Of a stretch of DNA of 64,000 nucleotides, positions 34,705-46,579 are shown in pieces. Made by a program: the position numbers and the translations under genes. The stretch is from Norana najaformis. Its lineage: Eukaryota > Annelida > Clitellata > Crassiclitellata > Hormogastridae. The number at the start of each line of letters is the position of its first letter. Positions within the stretch are counted from its first letter, which is position 1. The notes below the pieces were generated by a model that searched no databases, had not been told where the DNA came from, and was given only the letters and a program-made list of their open reading frames with translations. The stretch lies in NCBI GenBank assembly GCA_964023275.1, contig OZ029916.1, positions 17,376,150-17,440,149 of the forward strand, in the 5' to 3' direction.

Positions 34705-34830
34705 TGCCAGGTGGTGTAAAATTCCATGGACACTCACCCATGCAAGTACTAACCCAGCCCAATTTGCTTAACTTCACTTCACCTGTCAGCATCGTTTCAA
34801 CAAAACCAAGGACTCCTACTGATAAAACTG
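34705..34830 (-). ncRNA. 5S-rRNA-like sequence (pseudogene or SINE head)
   Basis: On the minus strand the order GAAGTTAAGCA, GGGCTGGGTTAGTACTTGCA, TGGGTGAGTGTCC and GGAATTTTAC reproduces the 3' two thirds of metazoan 5S rRNA (GAAGTTAAGCA, GGTTAGTACTTGGATGGGTG, ACCGCC, GGGAATACC), covering the internal promoter's intermediate element and C box. The 5' third is much diverged. A T-run (CATACTTTTTAAC) follows about 30 bp after the match, as a Pol III terminator would. Too diverged for a working 5S gene; a 5S-derived SINE or old retrocopy is more likely. Antisense frames here are not genes. Confidence 0.65.
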
Positions 34831-35873
34831 GACTTGCTAAGTCTTCATTGTTAAACTGGTTTGTGTATACAGTGCATACAGAATAATTTTTCAAAATGTT
34901 TCTCACCAATGGAACAAGATAGAAATCTATTAACAATCTAATTATAAAATTATATAAACCAACCACTCAGTTTGACAATTCCATTCCTTTAAGACAAGGA
35001 ATTCAGCAAATCTAATTTTTATACAGTTACCAGTGATCAAACTTGAACATAACACTAGAAACATCCTTCATTCAAACCATTCAAGAGACTGAAGTTGGTG
35101 TGTTGGGGTGACTGTAATCTGGGTAACATATGAACATGTCTATTAAATTCACTGTACCACTCCACAACCTTATCAAACAGAGAGTAGGCAGAACTTTTCA
35201 GATTTCCTTTAACTTTGAATAGGACATGAACACATTGACCTCTGAACTGATAATTCATGCTGCTAGCCATTATAACACTAACTAGAATAAGAAAGTGCCA
35301 GCCAGATAATAGTATTCACCTAGCATGATTTTAACATAATTTGGCCATCTTGAGTTGTAGGACTGTATGGCAAAATTGTGGTCTTATCTTGTGATCTAAA
35401 TGCAAATGTAAATACACATGTTTTTCTATAGCAACTGTTGGCCTTGACCCTGCCCATTTTCAATGATATGCCTTGGTCTGATCAAGAAGACACTACATAA
35501 TGTACCTAGGGTATTTTGTTTACATATCATTCCTTTACTATCCAGTCATAATCCCAGATACAGCAGAATGCAATGGACAGTAAATGAGGAAAGTACAAAC
35601 TAGAAAAGGTAATTTTAAAGTCTGGCCCATCACAGATTCAGCTGAACGAACAGCAGATAAGAGTTCAGAACCTGGGGCTATAATTCATGATAATAAAATT
35701 TCAGCAAAAGACTCGCTTTTAATATCTAGCTGAGCCAAGCAACAAAAAACGACGATGACCACTGCCTCCTGATCCACATTGCAGCTACTGTATCCATGTT
35801 AGGCCCACTGAGTTTTTCCTCAGCACCCAGACACTGGCAAAACTTTGCTGTTGTTTCTGGACATAAATAAGAC
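34831..35873. other. Unassigned, with inverted copy of a dispersed module
   Basis: 35395-35455 on the minus strand reads GGGCAGGGTCAAGGCCAACA then GCTATAGAAAAACATGTG, another copy of the module at 4110, 24333 and 50080. Otherwise AT-rich DNA with no supported gene. Confidence 0.4.
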
Positions 35874-36073
35874 TTAGTCGCAATGTTCAGGCATAACCAA
35901 CGTCCAGTTGTAACACAGGCACAACAGAATTAGCAGCACAGCATGGCCCAATTCTACTGCAAGCCAACCACTGGTTCCAGCCGACTCAATGAATGTGCCA
36001 ATATCCATTGCAGTCGTTGCTTGCTCAGTGAGAGCAGGAGAACTGTGTGCAAATACTTCATTAAGGCAGATGT
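35874..36073 (-). CDS. Candidate terminal exon of gene B, hydrophobic segment
   Basis: A 66-codon minus-strand frame reaches a stop at 35874. With the acceptor GGTCAGACAAG its phase is 1, matching the EGF exon at 38681-38803 (AAA G + AC gives Asp). It reads DICLNEVFAHSSPALTEQ, then GTFIESAGTSGWLAVELGHA and VLLILLCLCYNW before a short tail (TLVMPEHCD). The LAVELGHAVLLILLCLC stretch could be a membrane span, which would make gene B a type I membrane protein. The better pyrimidine-rich acceptor is 5 nt upstream (CTGCTCCGGTCAG) and would give phase 2, which does not fit, so the link is uncertain. Confidence 0.35.
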
Positions 36074-36236
36074 CTTGTCTGACCGGAGCAGAAAGTGATT
36101 TCACGACGACCACGTATGCTGTGATGAGCCATATATCAATAAGAGGTAATTCATTAGAAGGAAAGAAGCTGAAATATCGTCTTATATTGAATATGCAAAC
36201 TAGACCCAACAGGCAAACAGAAAGCAGAAAAATCAA

Positions 36237-36385
36237 CCTTACAACCATTCCCAGATGGATATTTGATAGGATACCTTACAACCATTCCCAGATGGATATT
36301 TGATAGGATACCTTACAACCATTCCCAGATGGATATTTGATAGGATACCTTACAACCATTCCCAGATGGATATTTGATAGGATAC
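36237..36385. repeat. 37-bp tandem repeat, 4 copies
   Basis: The unit containing ACAACCATTCCCAGATGGAT and ATTTGATAGGATACCTT repeats at 36241, 36278, 36315 and 36352 with almost no divergence, so it is recent. Frames running through it on either strand are artefacts. Confidence 0.95.
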
Positions 36386-37589
36386 AGCCAGACATTCCAT
36401 TACAAATCATTAACCAATCAGGCACCAAAGTAAAAACAAATGCACCAGAGTTCATGCATAAGAAAATTACCAATAAACACCATAGTTACAGACAAATATA
36501 CATACATATACATAGCATATATCAAAACTATATATAATGCAGTATAATTATACATGAATATATGTTAACTTTTACATTTTTCAGGCCAGAGGGTGAGCTG
36601 GCTAGATGGAAAAAGATGCAAAGATCTGGAAGAAGCTTACTCTTAAGAAATGCAGCATTTTGAGCTATGCAGCCAATGACAAGTAGATAAAAGGACAAAA
36701 TATTGTGTCACAGACAGCACAGCTCATTGAACAGAGTGGCTGCCAGTAAATAATTGATGGATTTACAAAGGATGGGAACGTTTGCATGAGTTATAGGTGA
36801 GGACAAGAATTGTGTTGGATTCCTTTGGGCAATTTTAGACAGTGTAAAGATTCTGAGAATAAGGATGACACCATTCAAGGGCTCTGGTAAAAAAGCCGCA
36901 TCTTTTATCAATATACACTGGAGTATTCTTATAACATGAATCATTATTACATAAATTCTAGGATAACTCTGTTGGGCTATGGAACCCAAATTAAACTCAG
37001 CTTTAGAAAATGCCTCATTAAATGCATGCTTATTAAAAAGCAATACTCGACACGGCTTCAAAGAGTAGCACAATAAGCATTTCCACTGTATTTGTGTCAA
37101 ATGTATATGCTAGATATATAAAATAAATGCACCAGGAATATACATAAATTATTTATTATTAATCAGATGTAAATTCCTTCACCTCTGCAGAACATGTTGA
37201 AGCTCTAACCACACCAATATCTATATGAACTTTAACTGAGATACGGAGGGTGTGATTGTTTTGAAAATTCAACAGTGCATAAAAGTATTCAAAGTTCAAA
37301 AATAACCACTGACAAAATGAAGCAGCATTAAAGACACTATGCTAAATTGTCATCAGATGGTAGGTAATTTGAGAAAGTGAAGGGCTTTGACAGAATATTA
37401 GTTTACAAGTTGGCTGGCATTTTGGTTCACCTTGATCATAAATGTGAAAGCAGAACCTTTCCATCTCTCTATGTCTCTTCTGCATGTCTCTCCACTTCCT
37501 TTTCCGGCCTGTCTCCATATCTCTCTCTTTTCCCCCATTTTTCACTGATGACAGTCTAAAATCTAGGCTTTCACAAATACTCAAGGTGC
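36386..37589. other. Unassigned AT-rich DNA
   Basis: No gene or named repeat is supported. A TATATATACATA-like low-complexity stretch lies at 36495-36540, and a pyrimidine-rich run at 37455-37550. Confidence 0.4.
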
Positions 37590-37965
37590 AATTATGAGTA
37601 CAAGTACTTCAGCAGCAAGTACAAATATTTTAATGCCAAAGACAAGTACAGTCAAAAGTACATGCAATATAAACACAATCATTATCTATCTGAACTTTAT
37701 TCTCACTACAAATTTCAGTAAATTTTATTACACTGTACGGAAATCCATAAACATTTTTAAAGATAATTTAATGGCACCTGTTTCCTCTAGACCAAGCCTC
37801 GGCGGGCTTAAATAGATATAAACTCAATATTGTTTTTACACAATTACTACTTTACAATATCTCAAGAACGCATACAAAAGTACAAGTACTTGGGTTCCAA
37901 GTACAAGTACTTGAAAATGGTACTCAAATATCCATATACAAGTACTCCATACTTGCTAAAATCAA
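37590..37965. mobile_element. hAT-like MITE with AAGTACAAGTACTT repeats
   Basis: GAGTACAAGTACTT at 37596 and further AGTAC motifs to 37660 face CAAAAGTACAAGTACTTGGG at 37873 and CAAGTACAAGTACTTGAAAA at 37897, with more AGTACT copies to 37950. Clusters of this near-palindromic motif at both ends of a non-coding core are typical of non-autonomous hAT-type elements. Exact ends and target duplication were not resolved. Confidence 0.45.
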
Positions 37966-38680
37966 AGAGCCAAACTGTGCACATACCAAAGAGTAAGCAA
38001 GAATGAAAGTGAGTGAGTGACTTAACATGTGTTATAGGTCAACAGAAATTGGTTTTGCTTATAACTGTTTTAATAAAACTCATGAAAATAGTAATAAATA
38101 TCGTAATTTCACCAGTTTCAGTTGAGTGGTGACCCTAGCCAAGTTTGTAGTTTATCAAACATCCAAAACAGTGCAGGCATCATCCATATCTAGCAAGTGA
38201 CTTAAAGCTTTCTTACTTGCTCAGAATTTGTCATAGGCCTATGCTACAGCAGTCAATATGACTGCAGAAGTATGTTTCCCAGTCAGGATTTCAGTAGCAG
38301 CCATCTAACCTCATCCATTTTGGCTGTCGTTTTAGTGATGGGCAAAAACGATATTACACTTATCAGCGTTGGTTGATCTACAGAATAACTTCAGAGCACT
38401 GGCATATATCCATTGGGCATACCTACCACGGCCACTTTCATCTCAGCTTAGGGAGAGGACGTTAGGAAGCATGGCCAGTGTGGTCCCCTCCATCTGTCAT
38501 TGCAATAGAGTAAACAAAAGATCAAACAAGAAATCACAGAAATAAGCAAGACAAAAGGCAAATTTGCAAAGCAGTCATTTTCACTGCATAATTATTTCAA
38601 ATGACAAAAGTTAAAACAATACAAAAAAAAACAAATAAAGATGAGAACAATGAGCTAAGAAGGCTCAGATTCAAACAGAC

Positions 38681-38803
38681 CTTTGCAGAGATTCTTATCA
38701 CCGTAGAATCCATAGCTGCACTGACAAAGGTAGGAGCCAATCGTATTCTGGCAGGTAGCAGTTTCAGGACAGCTGTGTTTCTCCTCCAAGCACTCGTTAA
38801 CAT
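38681..38803 (-). CDS. Gene B exon: calcium-binding EGF domain
   Basis: A 123-bp minus-strand exon with acceptor ATTTCTTTGCAG and donor AAAG|GTCTGT, phase 1 on both sides, encoding exactly one cbEGF domain of 41 residues. It reads (D)VNECLEEKHSC, PETATCQNTIGSYLCQC, SYGFYGDKNLCK. It has the Ca-binding start D-x-N-E-C, six cysteines in EGF order, and the C-x-N-x4-Y-x-C-x-C consensus for Asn beta-hydroxylation. The aspartate is completed from the preceding exon (G+AT), giving CMDVNEC from the exon at 43070-43222. This is the most secure coding exon in the window. Tandem symmetric exons of this type occur in fibulin, fibrillin and many membrane receptors, so the parent protein cannot be named. 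Confidence 0.92.
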
Positions 38804-40330
38804 CTGCAAAGAAATTATATCTTTTTTCTATCATTTCTCTGCTGTGCTTTTCACTGTCTTGCAATCTTGAAGAAATTTCTTGATCCAACAGACTATTTTA
38901 TATTTAAAGTAAATCAGACATCTTTAAGATGCAGAAAAATTGGAATCCATCAAACAACTGAATACAATAAAGGCAATAACAAAAAAGGAATTTAAAATAT
39001 AATGGAAACCTGGTTCATCAAGTATAAAAATTGCTTGACATGAAAACTTAGTTGCATATGTCATGCAACATATGCATAACATATGCAACTGGGTTGCTTG
39101 TGTTATGCAACCCAACATATGTAACTGCATGTTACTTCTTCTCACTAAGCCTACGTCTCATGCATACAAAGTTCTTCCAGTTATCCTTTAGAATTTATAA
39201 AGTACTGAACATAGCAACTGACGTGCCAGGCCATAGTTCAGGTCTGAATGCAACAGAGATTCCACGCACCTTCCATGCTAGACATTAGAAGAAGCTTAGG
39301 CTTAGGTGCTGATTAGCTATGGAAATAACCCTTAACAGTGCAGTAAAAGCGCTTAGAAAATAACTGGCACATCTTTCAAGTATACACTCAGGATCATACA
39401 TTTTGTTGAAAACAAATATTTAACCCAGACAAAACAATTTCTAATGTAAGACAGTGTTACAAAACACTTTGCCATCTCTAACAGAAGCCACCTTGTAGAA
39501 AGATAATGCTCAACGCACAATTAATCAGGCAATATGCATTCAGGCTGTGATAAAAAAACAAGTACACAAAATTGGTAGATGGTGTTGAAGTAGCAGCAGC
39601 AATGGAAAAGGAGAAAGCCCCAAAAGAACACTCACTTTCATCTTTGAACAGAAGCTTATAGGAAAGTGGGTTGCTAGTTTATATGATGGACTGGAAAATC
39701 CTGTGTATAATAAATAATATAAGCCTTAGCTAGAGAGGAACTGGCATATGCAATGGATTGATTGCAGAAATTAAGAGAGCAAATATGCGACTGGAGAACA
39801 AAGTAATGTGACAGAACAAGAGACTTGTCAAGTGGGATAATTATTTGTACAGGGAATTATTTGTACAGGGAACAATTTATGAAAGTAGTTGAGCTGTGAG
39901 AACTAAATAAATTATAAGTAAAAACAGTGGATATTTTGCAATATTTTAGTAGGTGTAAATGATTTGAAGCATATAATTTCAGTCAGTGGACAGAGTGAGT
40001 GACAGATCTATAGTGGTTGTGGTCACAGTAAGGCATGGTTATTTCATTCGTCTTTCTTCAGTCTATAATTTAATGAACCACTTCTTGTTGTGTTTTGTAA
40101 ACCTGAGGATGTGGTTTAAGCCAATGTCTCTTACAAGTTTGTATCACTATAGGTGTACTTTTGAATATAACCCAAGGCTTTATAAAATGGCATTTCAAGC
40201 TGCAATCCAAGACCAGAAGTAATTGGGATATCAGTTCTTAGAGGCTGATATCAAGCCTAAGGAAGCAACACCCAGCAAAATGTATCAAAATTGACCTCAG
40301 AGCTTTTCAGTGTCCTCCAGTTATTAGATG
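38804..40330. other. Intron of gene B, with a palindromic patch
   Basis: 39050-39136 is a cluster of short palindromes built on GTTGCATATG/CATATGCAAC and GGGTTGC/GCAACCC. A 15-bp direct repeat (GGGAATTATTTGTACA-type) lies at 39845-39875. No exon is supported. Confidence 0.4.
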
Positions 40331-40605
40331 TCCTGATTAAGCATGTGGCCAGCTAGTAGCAACACAAAAAACAGGAGTGTAATGAAATAGACAAAATTTA
40401 TGTAATGTTCCACATTATTTAATTAATTATTTTATATTTAATTAATTAATTAATTAAATTATATATTTAATTCTATATTTAATTAATTTATTAATGTTCC
40501 ACAAAATTTATGTAATGTTCCACATTGCATAAATTTTGTCTATTATATTACACTGCTGTTATATTTGTGTTACTTCTAGCTGGCCAAATGCTCATTTAAT
40601 TGAGG
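40331..40605. mobile_element. Palindromic MITE with (AATT)n core
   Basis: The left arm (from about 40347: GGCCAGCTAGTAGCAACACA to GACAAAATTTATGTAATGTT) matches the reverse complement of the right arm (ending AGCTGGCC at about 40587) over some 70 bp with few mismatches. The similarity reaches further out (GATTAAGCATGTGGCC versus AATTAAATGAGCATTTGGCC). The centre is an AT-only TTAATTAATT run, and TTTATGTAATGTTCCACA also recurs as a direct repeat inside. Confidence 0.82.
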
Positions 40606-42514
40606 TGCATTGGCTCCCATGCAGCCAGCAAACAAGTGGCTTCAATCATATTGCAGGAAGAAGACAAGACAACCACGGACACCAGAAGACATGACTGGAT
40701 TAATCATCTGGATGCATCACTACACAGATGACCATTGCATGCATACTTTGTAGGACTCAGCTCACAGCTACAATAAAGCTGCACTCACTTGATCACTGCA
40801 GTCTTTGCGCATACATCTAACACCATCCCACCACCCCGCCATATCCTGTAACTTTCTTCCAGTCTTTCCTTTTGCCAGCCTGCTTGTCCATTTGTCAGTC
40901 TGTCTGTCTGTGTCAGTGTCTGTCTGTCTGTCTGCCTGACTACCAATACCCATTTCCTAGGTTTTCTTTTGTTCTCCCTCCTGCAAAAAGTCGGACCATT
41001 GACGAGTCTGTGGGACCATCTATATCCATCAATCTCTCTGTATGGGTGCCTATCTGTCCATTTGTCTGATTCCTGCCATATCTCTCTCATCTCTCACAGC
41101 AGCTGAGTGAAGTAGTGACAATAAATTTGGTGGAATAGCTAGTCACACTCAAGGCCCATAAAGTTGTCTGGCAATAAACATATTTTAAAAGCCCTCTTCC
41201 AGTACAGTCCGCTTCCAGGCCACATCTGACAAGAACAAAATAGCATGGGTCATTTTCTGTATCTTTCTGAAACCCAGATCAGCAAAAAGATAAGCTTTCC
41301 TGAAGGCTCAATATGTCCATCTGTTTGTCATGGCTAAGAGTAAAAAATTACTCAAAGGTCTACAGGAATTTTAGGAAGAACTCATTATCTAAAGTGACGG
41401 CTGATGAAGCAGCTTTAATTATAATTACCAGTATTATATCTTGGATCAAAATGTTGAGTTACTTATTGATTATGCCTTATTTCAATTTTAGCTAAAGTAT
41501 TACTATTATTAAGAAAATTTAACTGTTTTACTCAGAGTGTTAGTCAAAGTTTTTGTAGATAATCTAACTATGTCCATAGGTACAAATATTTTTTAAATAT
41601 GTGAATCTTTCATTAAAAGTATACCCTTGTTTCTAGTATCACCTATGCTGAAGGCACAATTATTCTGTCAGATAAATATCCACACAAAAGGGGTATATTG
41701 ATATCTAATATATAGAGTGCCCAAAAGCAATTCAGTCATCTTTATGGTGAGGCATATTTTCTTATGTAGTAATTTACTTCTGCAGCCAAATCTTTTACTC
41801 TAGAAGCAGTGACAAAAACTTAAAATGTTTTGAAGCAGATGTTGCCGAAGAATCCTTCTTAGTTTTAGCCTAAGAGCCGACAAGCTGCACCAGTAGCATT
41901 TGACATTAAGCTGGGATTGTGAGTTGTCATCAGCATTTGTCACAAACAGACTGCATTTGGCTTCCAGAGGGCTATTTGCTAGGACCATTTGTGACGACAA
42001 TTTTTGGTTGTTGTTAGAACTATTATAGAAGATTTTTTGTGCAGAGTGTTTATGAGGACTAGTGTCGACAGTGCCTCTGATTCTCTGGAAGTGGCCCTAT
42101 ATCAATGTCCAATTACAATTATAATTAATAATAACTATTTGACATGACTGTTTTTTACCCTTTTGGGAGACTGATAATTTACAGGACTTTTGGAAGGACC
42201 ATTTAAGAGGACTATTTGTTGTGGGCCTCATATACAGATTTATCAGACAGATGAAGGACTGAGTCATAACAAACAAAGATTTGTCAAAAAAGAACAAACT
42301 GAAACATGAAAACAAGATAAAGAAAGGTCTATGCATAGCAGAGTCTTCCTCCTCAAGCGGATTAGAAAATCAGCCAAAAGGATGGTCACAAACACCCCCA
42401 TATGCACCTGAAACTCACCTGACCTGATCAATCTCACAAAAGCAGAATATAAATTCAGTCGTGTAGCTCAGAAACTTATCCAAATATATCAAAGACTGAG
42501 CTATCATAATCATA
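40606..42514. other. Intron of gene B with simple repeats
   Basis: 40885-40935 and 41030-41065 are CTGT/TCTG-type microsatellite runs. 42055-42130 is the AATTACAATTA-type repeat tail shared with 9825-9905. A minus-strand GTTCTTGTCAG acceptor near 41236 opens a short frame ending at a stop (DVAWKRTVLEEGF), phase 1, a weak alternative terminal exon for gene B. Confidence 0.4.
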
Positions 42515-42935
42515 ATAGTAATCTTGAGATTTCTACAGTGCCCAAAGAAAGCTAAGTTGCAGGAACTAGCTTATTCACAGGCACTCAGCCAAAATAAAAC
42601 TGATAGGCAGGTAAGGTCAGGTTTGGTTCCAGGTCAAGATCCAAAGGTCATGCAGGTAGACAATTAGACAGCAATGGTAGATGGTGCTTAGAATTGGAGT
42701 GACAAGAGAGGATAGGATTTGTGGAGGTAGTGTTTTCAGGTTTGAATGAAAGACTTGTGCAGAGATTGCAGGAGGTACAGTGTTGGTGAATTCATAAAAT
42801 GGATTATTGTCATCCTGGTGGAGTTTTATTCCAGAAGGGCAGAGAAGCTTAGGCTGTGGAATGATTTCCAAATTTAAAGGATCAGGTGGTTGGGGGGGGG
42901 GGGGCAGAGAAGACCAGAAAATCACCAATGATCAG
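42515..42935 (-). mobile_element. LINE 3' fragment, same family as 48310
   Basis: The minus strand carries DLWILTWNQT near 42615 and the tail AGTGCCTGTGAATAAGCTAG then GGGCACTGTAGAAATCTCAA, matching the 3' part of the copy at 48310-49035 (DSWILTWNQTLPA; GGGTGCTGTAGAAATCT). A G-run of 13 bases lies at 42891-42903. The frame is open across 42617-42928 but is only the decayed 3' end of ORF2 and its flank. Confidence 0.6.
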
Positions 42936-43069
42936 AAACTTACCAAACTAATTTGACTCACAAACCAAGAATACAGGCTCATACAATATAAAATACAAAT
43001 ACAAAATCACATAAAATACAAAAAATAAAATACACATCACAAGCAGACCGAAACAGATCACAGTCTTAC

Positions 43070-43222
43070 CCATGCAGACTCCTCTGTCAAAGTGATACCC
43101 TCGCTGACAGACGCATCTTCCTGTTGCTGCATTACAACCAGCCAGGTTTTGTATATATGCATTTGGACAACGAATTTTTTCTGAGCATGGCTGATTTTCT
43201 GTAGCAGAAGCATCTGGAAGGT
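43070..43222 (-). CDS. Gene B exon: six-cysteine EGF/EB-like domain
   Basis: A 153-bp minus-strand exon with acceptor TTAGCTGTTCTTTTAG and donor ATGG|GTAAGA, phase 1 on both sides. It reads (D)LPDASATENQPCSEKIRC, PNAYIQNLAGCNAATGRC, VCQRGYHFDRGVCM. The last five cysteines (C-x10-C-x6-C-x-C-x10-C) and the CVCQRGY motif are EGF/EB-like. Joined to the preceding exon it gives FKVDLPD, and to the next CMDVNEC, both seamless. Extracellular by domain type. No exon between it and the cbEGF exon is evident in the 4.3-kb intron, which holds a MITE and a LINE fragment. Confidence 0.88.
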
Positions 43223-45482
43223 CTAAAAGAACAGCTAACATAGTTTAAACTTACTCTGAATGAACACAAGGCTTTCTGTGATTGCCATACTCTTTTAAAC
43301 AGAAGCAACTGGACAGTCTAAGTTAATACTGCAAAATCTTACTTTAATGAACACTTGGTCTTCTGTCACATGCTTGTTTTATTGGCAAGGTTCTGGTATA
43401 AGAAAAGCTGGCATGTTAGCACTATATAATCAATTACCAATAAGTTTTCTATGCCACTGAAAGAAGACTGCCAAATTTATATAACTCATCATGATTCAAA
43501 TGCCTCCTGACATAAAACTTGTAATACAATAGCTGCAGGTTTACCAATTCAATTACCATACTACTTTCATTAAGAAAAATCTCTTGGTAAGTCATAGGGC
43601 ATCACAATGACTGACTGGGTGTCAAACTCGATATGAATCTCAGCACTCTCATAAAGGACTGTTTAAATTGCCTACTACATCATACTGCAACACAAAAGGC
43701 CTTCACAAAGGCCAACTGCAGAGCAGAGGGAGGAGACAAGATAAATTTCACTCTGAAAAGAAGAAATAGTCATACAGGATCCCACAATTCACATGACTTA
43801 AGTTTTCAAAACCTTATCATGACAGCTCACATGACTGAAATGAGCAATTTCATAAGTCTGCAGCAACTGTAGAAACTAAGAAACTTTGCATATAGTCAAG
43901 TCTTGGAGTCACAGTGCATTTGATTTCTGACAAATTATCAGCTGTGCTTTAGCTTAAGAAAAACCAGATAAACACAGTTTGGGCTCAGTTTTAACCTATG
44001 ACAATAATATTCACTGCCAGTGGCACCAATGGATACTGGCAACAACAGCGGCACTATTTGTGATAGAAAAAGGTATTTCAGTGGCCACAGTGGGTAGGCC
44101 TCCTATCAAATGACAGTAACGGTAATAGCAGTGAATGCCAGCAATAGCAGAGTCTCAAGACGCAGCATCACAGGGTTACTTCTGCATCCTTTTAATTCAG
44201 GTCCCCAGCTGCTGAATTAAAGTCGAACCTATGCAGTATTTCAAAACTTGTATCTTAAAAGCGCACCATATAAACTGTATCAATATCACATTATATGCAT
44301 TTTGAAAAAGGTCAGAACTTTATCCAGGACCAATACCCACCTGAGAAATTTTAATATGAGAAATCTGATCATTTTATTTAAAAACACTCCTAAAAGTAAT
44401 GTCTGCTAAGACCAGACTAGTCTGGTGTCAATGCAGGTTGTTGCCAGCCATCAGGCAGCCTTGTCTAATCACTTGAGAAGGCCACAGTAATATCTGGCTA
44501 TATGGGCCACAGACATTGTGCTAGATGGTTGATGTCTATGAGCATTCTGATTACATTAATACAAAACTTTAACAGCGTAGGCGATAAATAATCTCAGACA
44601 ACTAGTAAAAATCTATTCTGTGTCCAAAATTTATCTTGCTACACTTTACCACAACTTTAACATCAAAGCTCAGTACATAAGGAAAACTGTTTTACACAAG
44701 AAATACCCAAAAGCCCAAACGTGATATAAATGACTTGACTTCCACACCAAAGCCAGCGTATTTGATGACAAATCGAGTCAAACTTGCATGAGATTCAGTA
44801 ATAAGAAATGAATATCTTGGTGACAAATATCACCTCAACCCAACTGCTGTCACAGCATCGAAGCAATATGTTTCATTTCATCACCAAACAGCAGTTTAAC
44901 TGACTTGAATCTTGGATAATCTAATTCTGTGAGAGTCTTTTTGCTAATAGATTGAATTTTCTGTGCATGCACTGATCCAGCGACTGGAGAAATCCACCAA
45001 CAGCGCTGCAGAACTGCATCATATCCTATGCGTCAATAAATGAGTTGCTAATCAACAACGATGCCTCCATCTTCCAACAAAACTGATTATTTATCAAAAC
45101 TGGCATTCTGAGTAACATGGTGCCAAGCAGCTGACTCATGTGATGGCACCACATGAAACAATCGAATGCCAAGATTAACTATGCAAGACCTTAAAAAAGA
45201 ACAAGAGATGCTGGCATCCGATTAGGAACATTGTCTCTCCAATCTTCTGCGACTTGTGTATGTATGTATCTGTAAATGGCGATTCCTATAGCGCCTTTAA
45301 AGAACATTACAAAGGTTATAAAACATGGCTACATAACAGATCTGAACAGGTGCATTTTAAAATAGATTTAACTGTTTATTCAGCTGTCAGTGACAGTACA
45401 GTATGTATTTTTATTGGAAGTATGTCTGAAAAGGTCATTCCAGTGCATGTGAATACACAAAGTGTATATATATATATATTAG

Positions 45483-45522
45483 TTTACAGAGATTCTGAGA
45501 AAAACTAAGTGAATTAGTAATA
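45483..45522. repeat. 40-bp templated insertion in a (TA)n tract, copy A
   Basis: TTTACAGAGATTCTGAGAAA plus the next 20 bases equals 47157-47196 exactly and is flanked by TA repeats. Copy B lacks it at this site and carries about 54 bp of unrelated sequence instead (near 53010-53060), while both copies keep the donor segment 1.7 kb downstream. Confidence 0.9.
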
Positions 45523-45589
45523 TATATATATATATATATATTATATAACTTGATTCTTACATTTTCTTAGTCAAAGTTTTTGATCACAG

Positions 45590-46025
45590 AAGATTCTCCT
45601 GTCCATCATTCACCTGTTTCTGCTCCTCTGCCATACACACACCACAGAAGCCCTCCTGTGCTCATCTGCTTGAATCACTGCCGCCTCTTAAGTTTAAACT
45701 ACTCTTTGTCAACATATATGGAACCCAATTTAATTGTCTCCAGTGCATCCAAACCCTAGAAAATCATTGCATCATTGTCACTGGCAGTTACTCACACCAG
45801 TAGTTGCAGTCATTCAAACTTAGTAAGTAATTCATAATTCAACCAGCTGGACCTCTGACCCTTTCTTCCTCTTATCCCTCTTTCTACTCCAATTCCAAAC
45901 ATCACCCACCACTGAACCTTTTTGCCTATCGATTCTGTTTTAACTGAGTGCCTGTGAATAAGCTGGTCCCCATGATGTGGCTATTGTTGGGTGCTGTAGA
46001 AATCTCGGGATTACAATTACGATTA
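45590..46025 (+). mobile_element. LINE-derived copy, decayed
   Basis: Traces of an endonuclease-like stretch (LFVNIYGTQF, then IIVTGSYSH in the manner of IILTGDFN) lead directly to the family 3' tail (GTGCCTGTGAATAAGCTGGT, GGGTGCTGTAGAAATCTCG, TTACAATTACGATTA). The RT region is missing, so this is an internally deleted or non-autonomous copy. Its allelic counterpart is at about 53130-53575. Confidence 0.5.
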
Positions 46026-46579
46026 CTTTGACTTCACAATGCTTGTCCTCCTTCATATCCATCAGTTAAATTTCTCTAATATTTCAGTGTTTCAAACCAC
46101 ACCACAAGCTTTGGAATGATCTTACTGTCAAATTTCACTGCTTTCTGACTAGTGCCATCACATCACCAACCTCCCCTTCATGCAGTTTCTTTTTATATCT
46201 TTCATTCCAAGGTAATTTTAATGCACAGGCTACACTTACCAAATACATGGAGCTGTGTTCGATTTCTGCTGAGCCATTGTTTGGTTATCACACTATTCTG
46301 GTGCACCTCATTGAAAAACAATTTCACAGCATCTGAAAGCCATACCAGCATTTGATAGATTGATTGATTGACTGACTGATACATTAACTGATCAACTGAT
46401 TTCCTAACTAAACAAATCAATCAAACAGTTGCTTAATCCACATGGCAATACACATGCATCCATCAATCAATTCATTTTAGTTATTTGAGCACCAAAGAAA
46501 TTCTCTTTCATTGTCATACATCTTCTACAACATTGATCAGCACAAACACAATTCAAGGAAATTTACTGTAGTAACTAAC

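Noticed and set aside
34679-34966. 95-codon minus-strand frame
   Set aside because: It runs along a 5S-rRNA-like sequence, which explains the openness better than a protein.
41187-41235. Minus-strand phase-1 terminal exon reading DVAWKRTVLEEGF
   Set aside because: Good acceptor but very short and without any independent support; the secure EGF exon lies further downstream.
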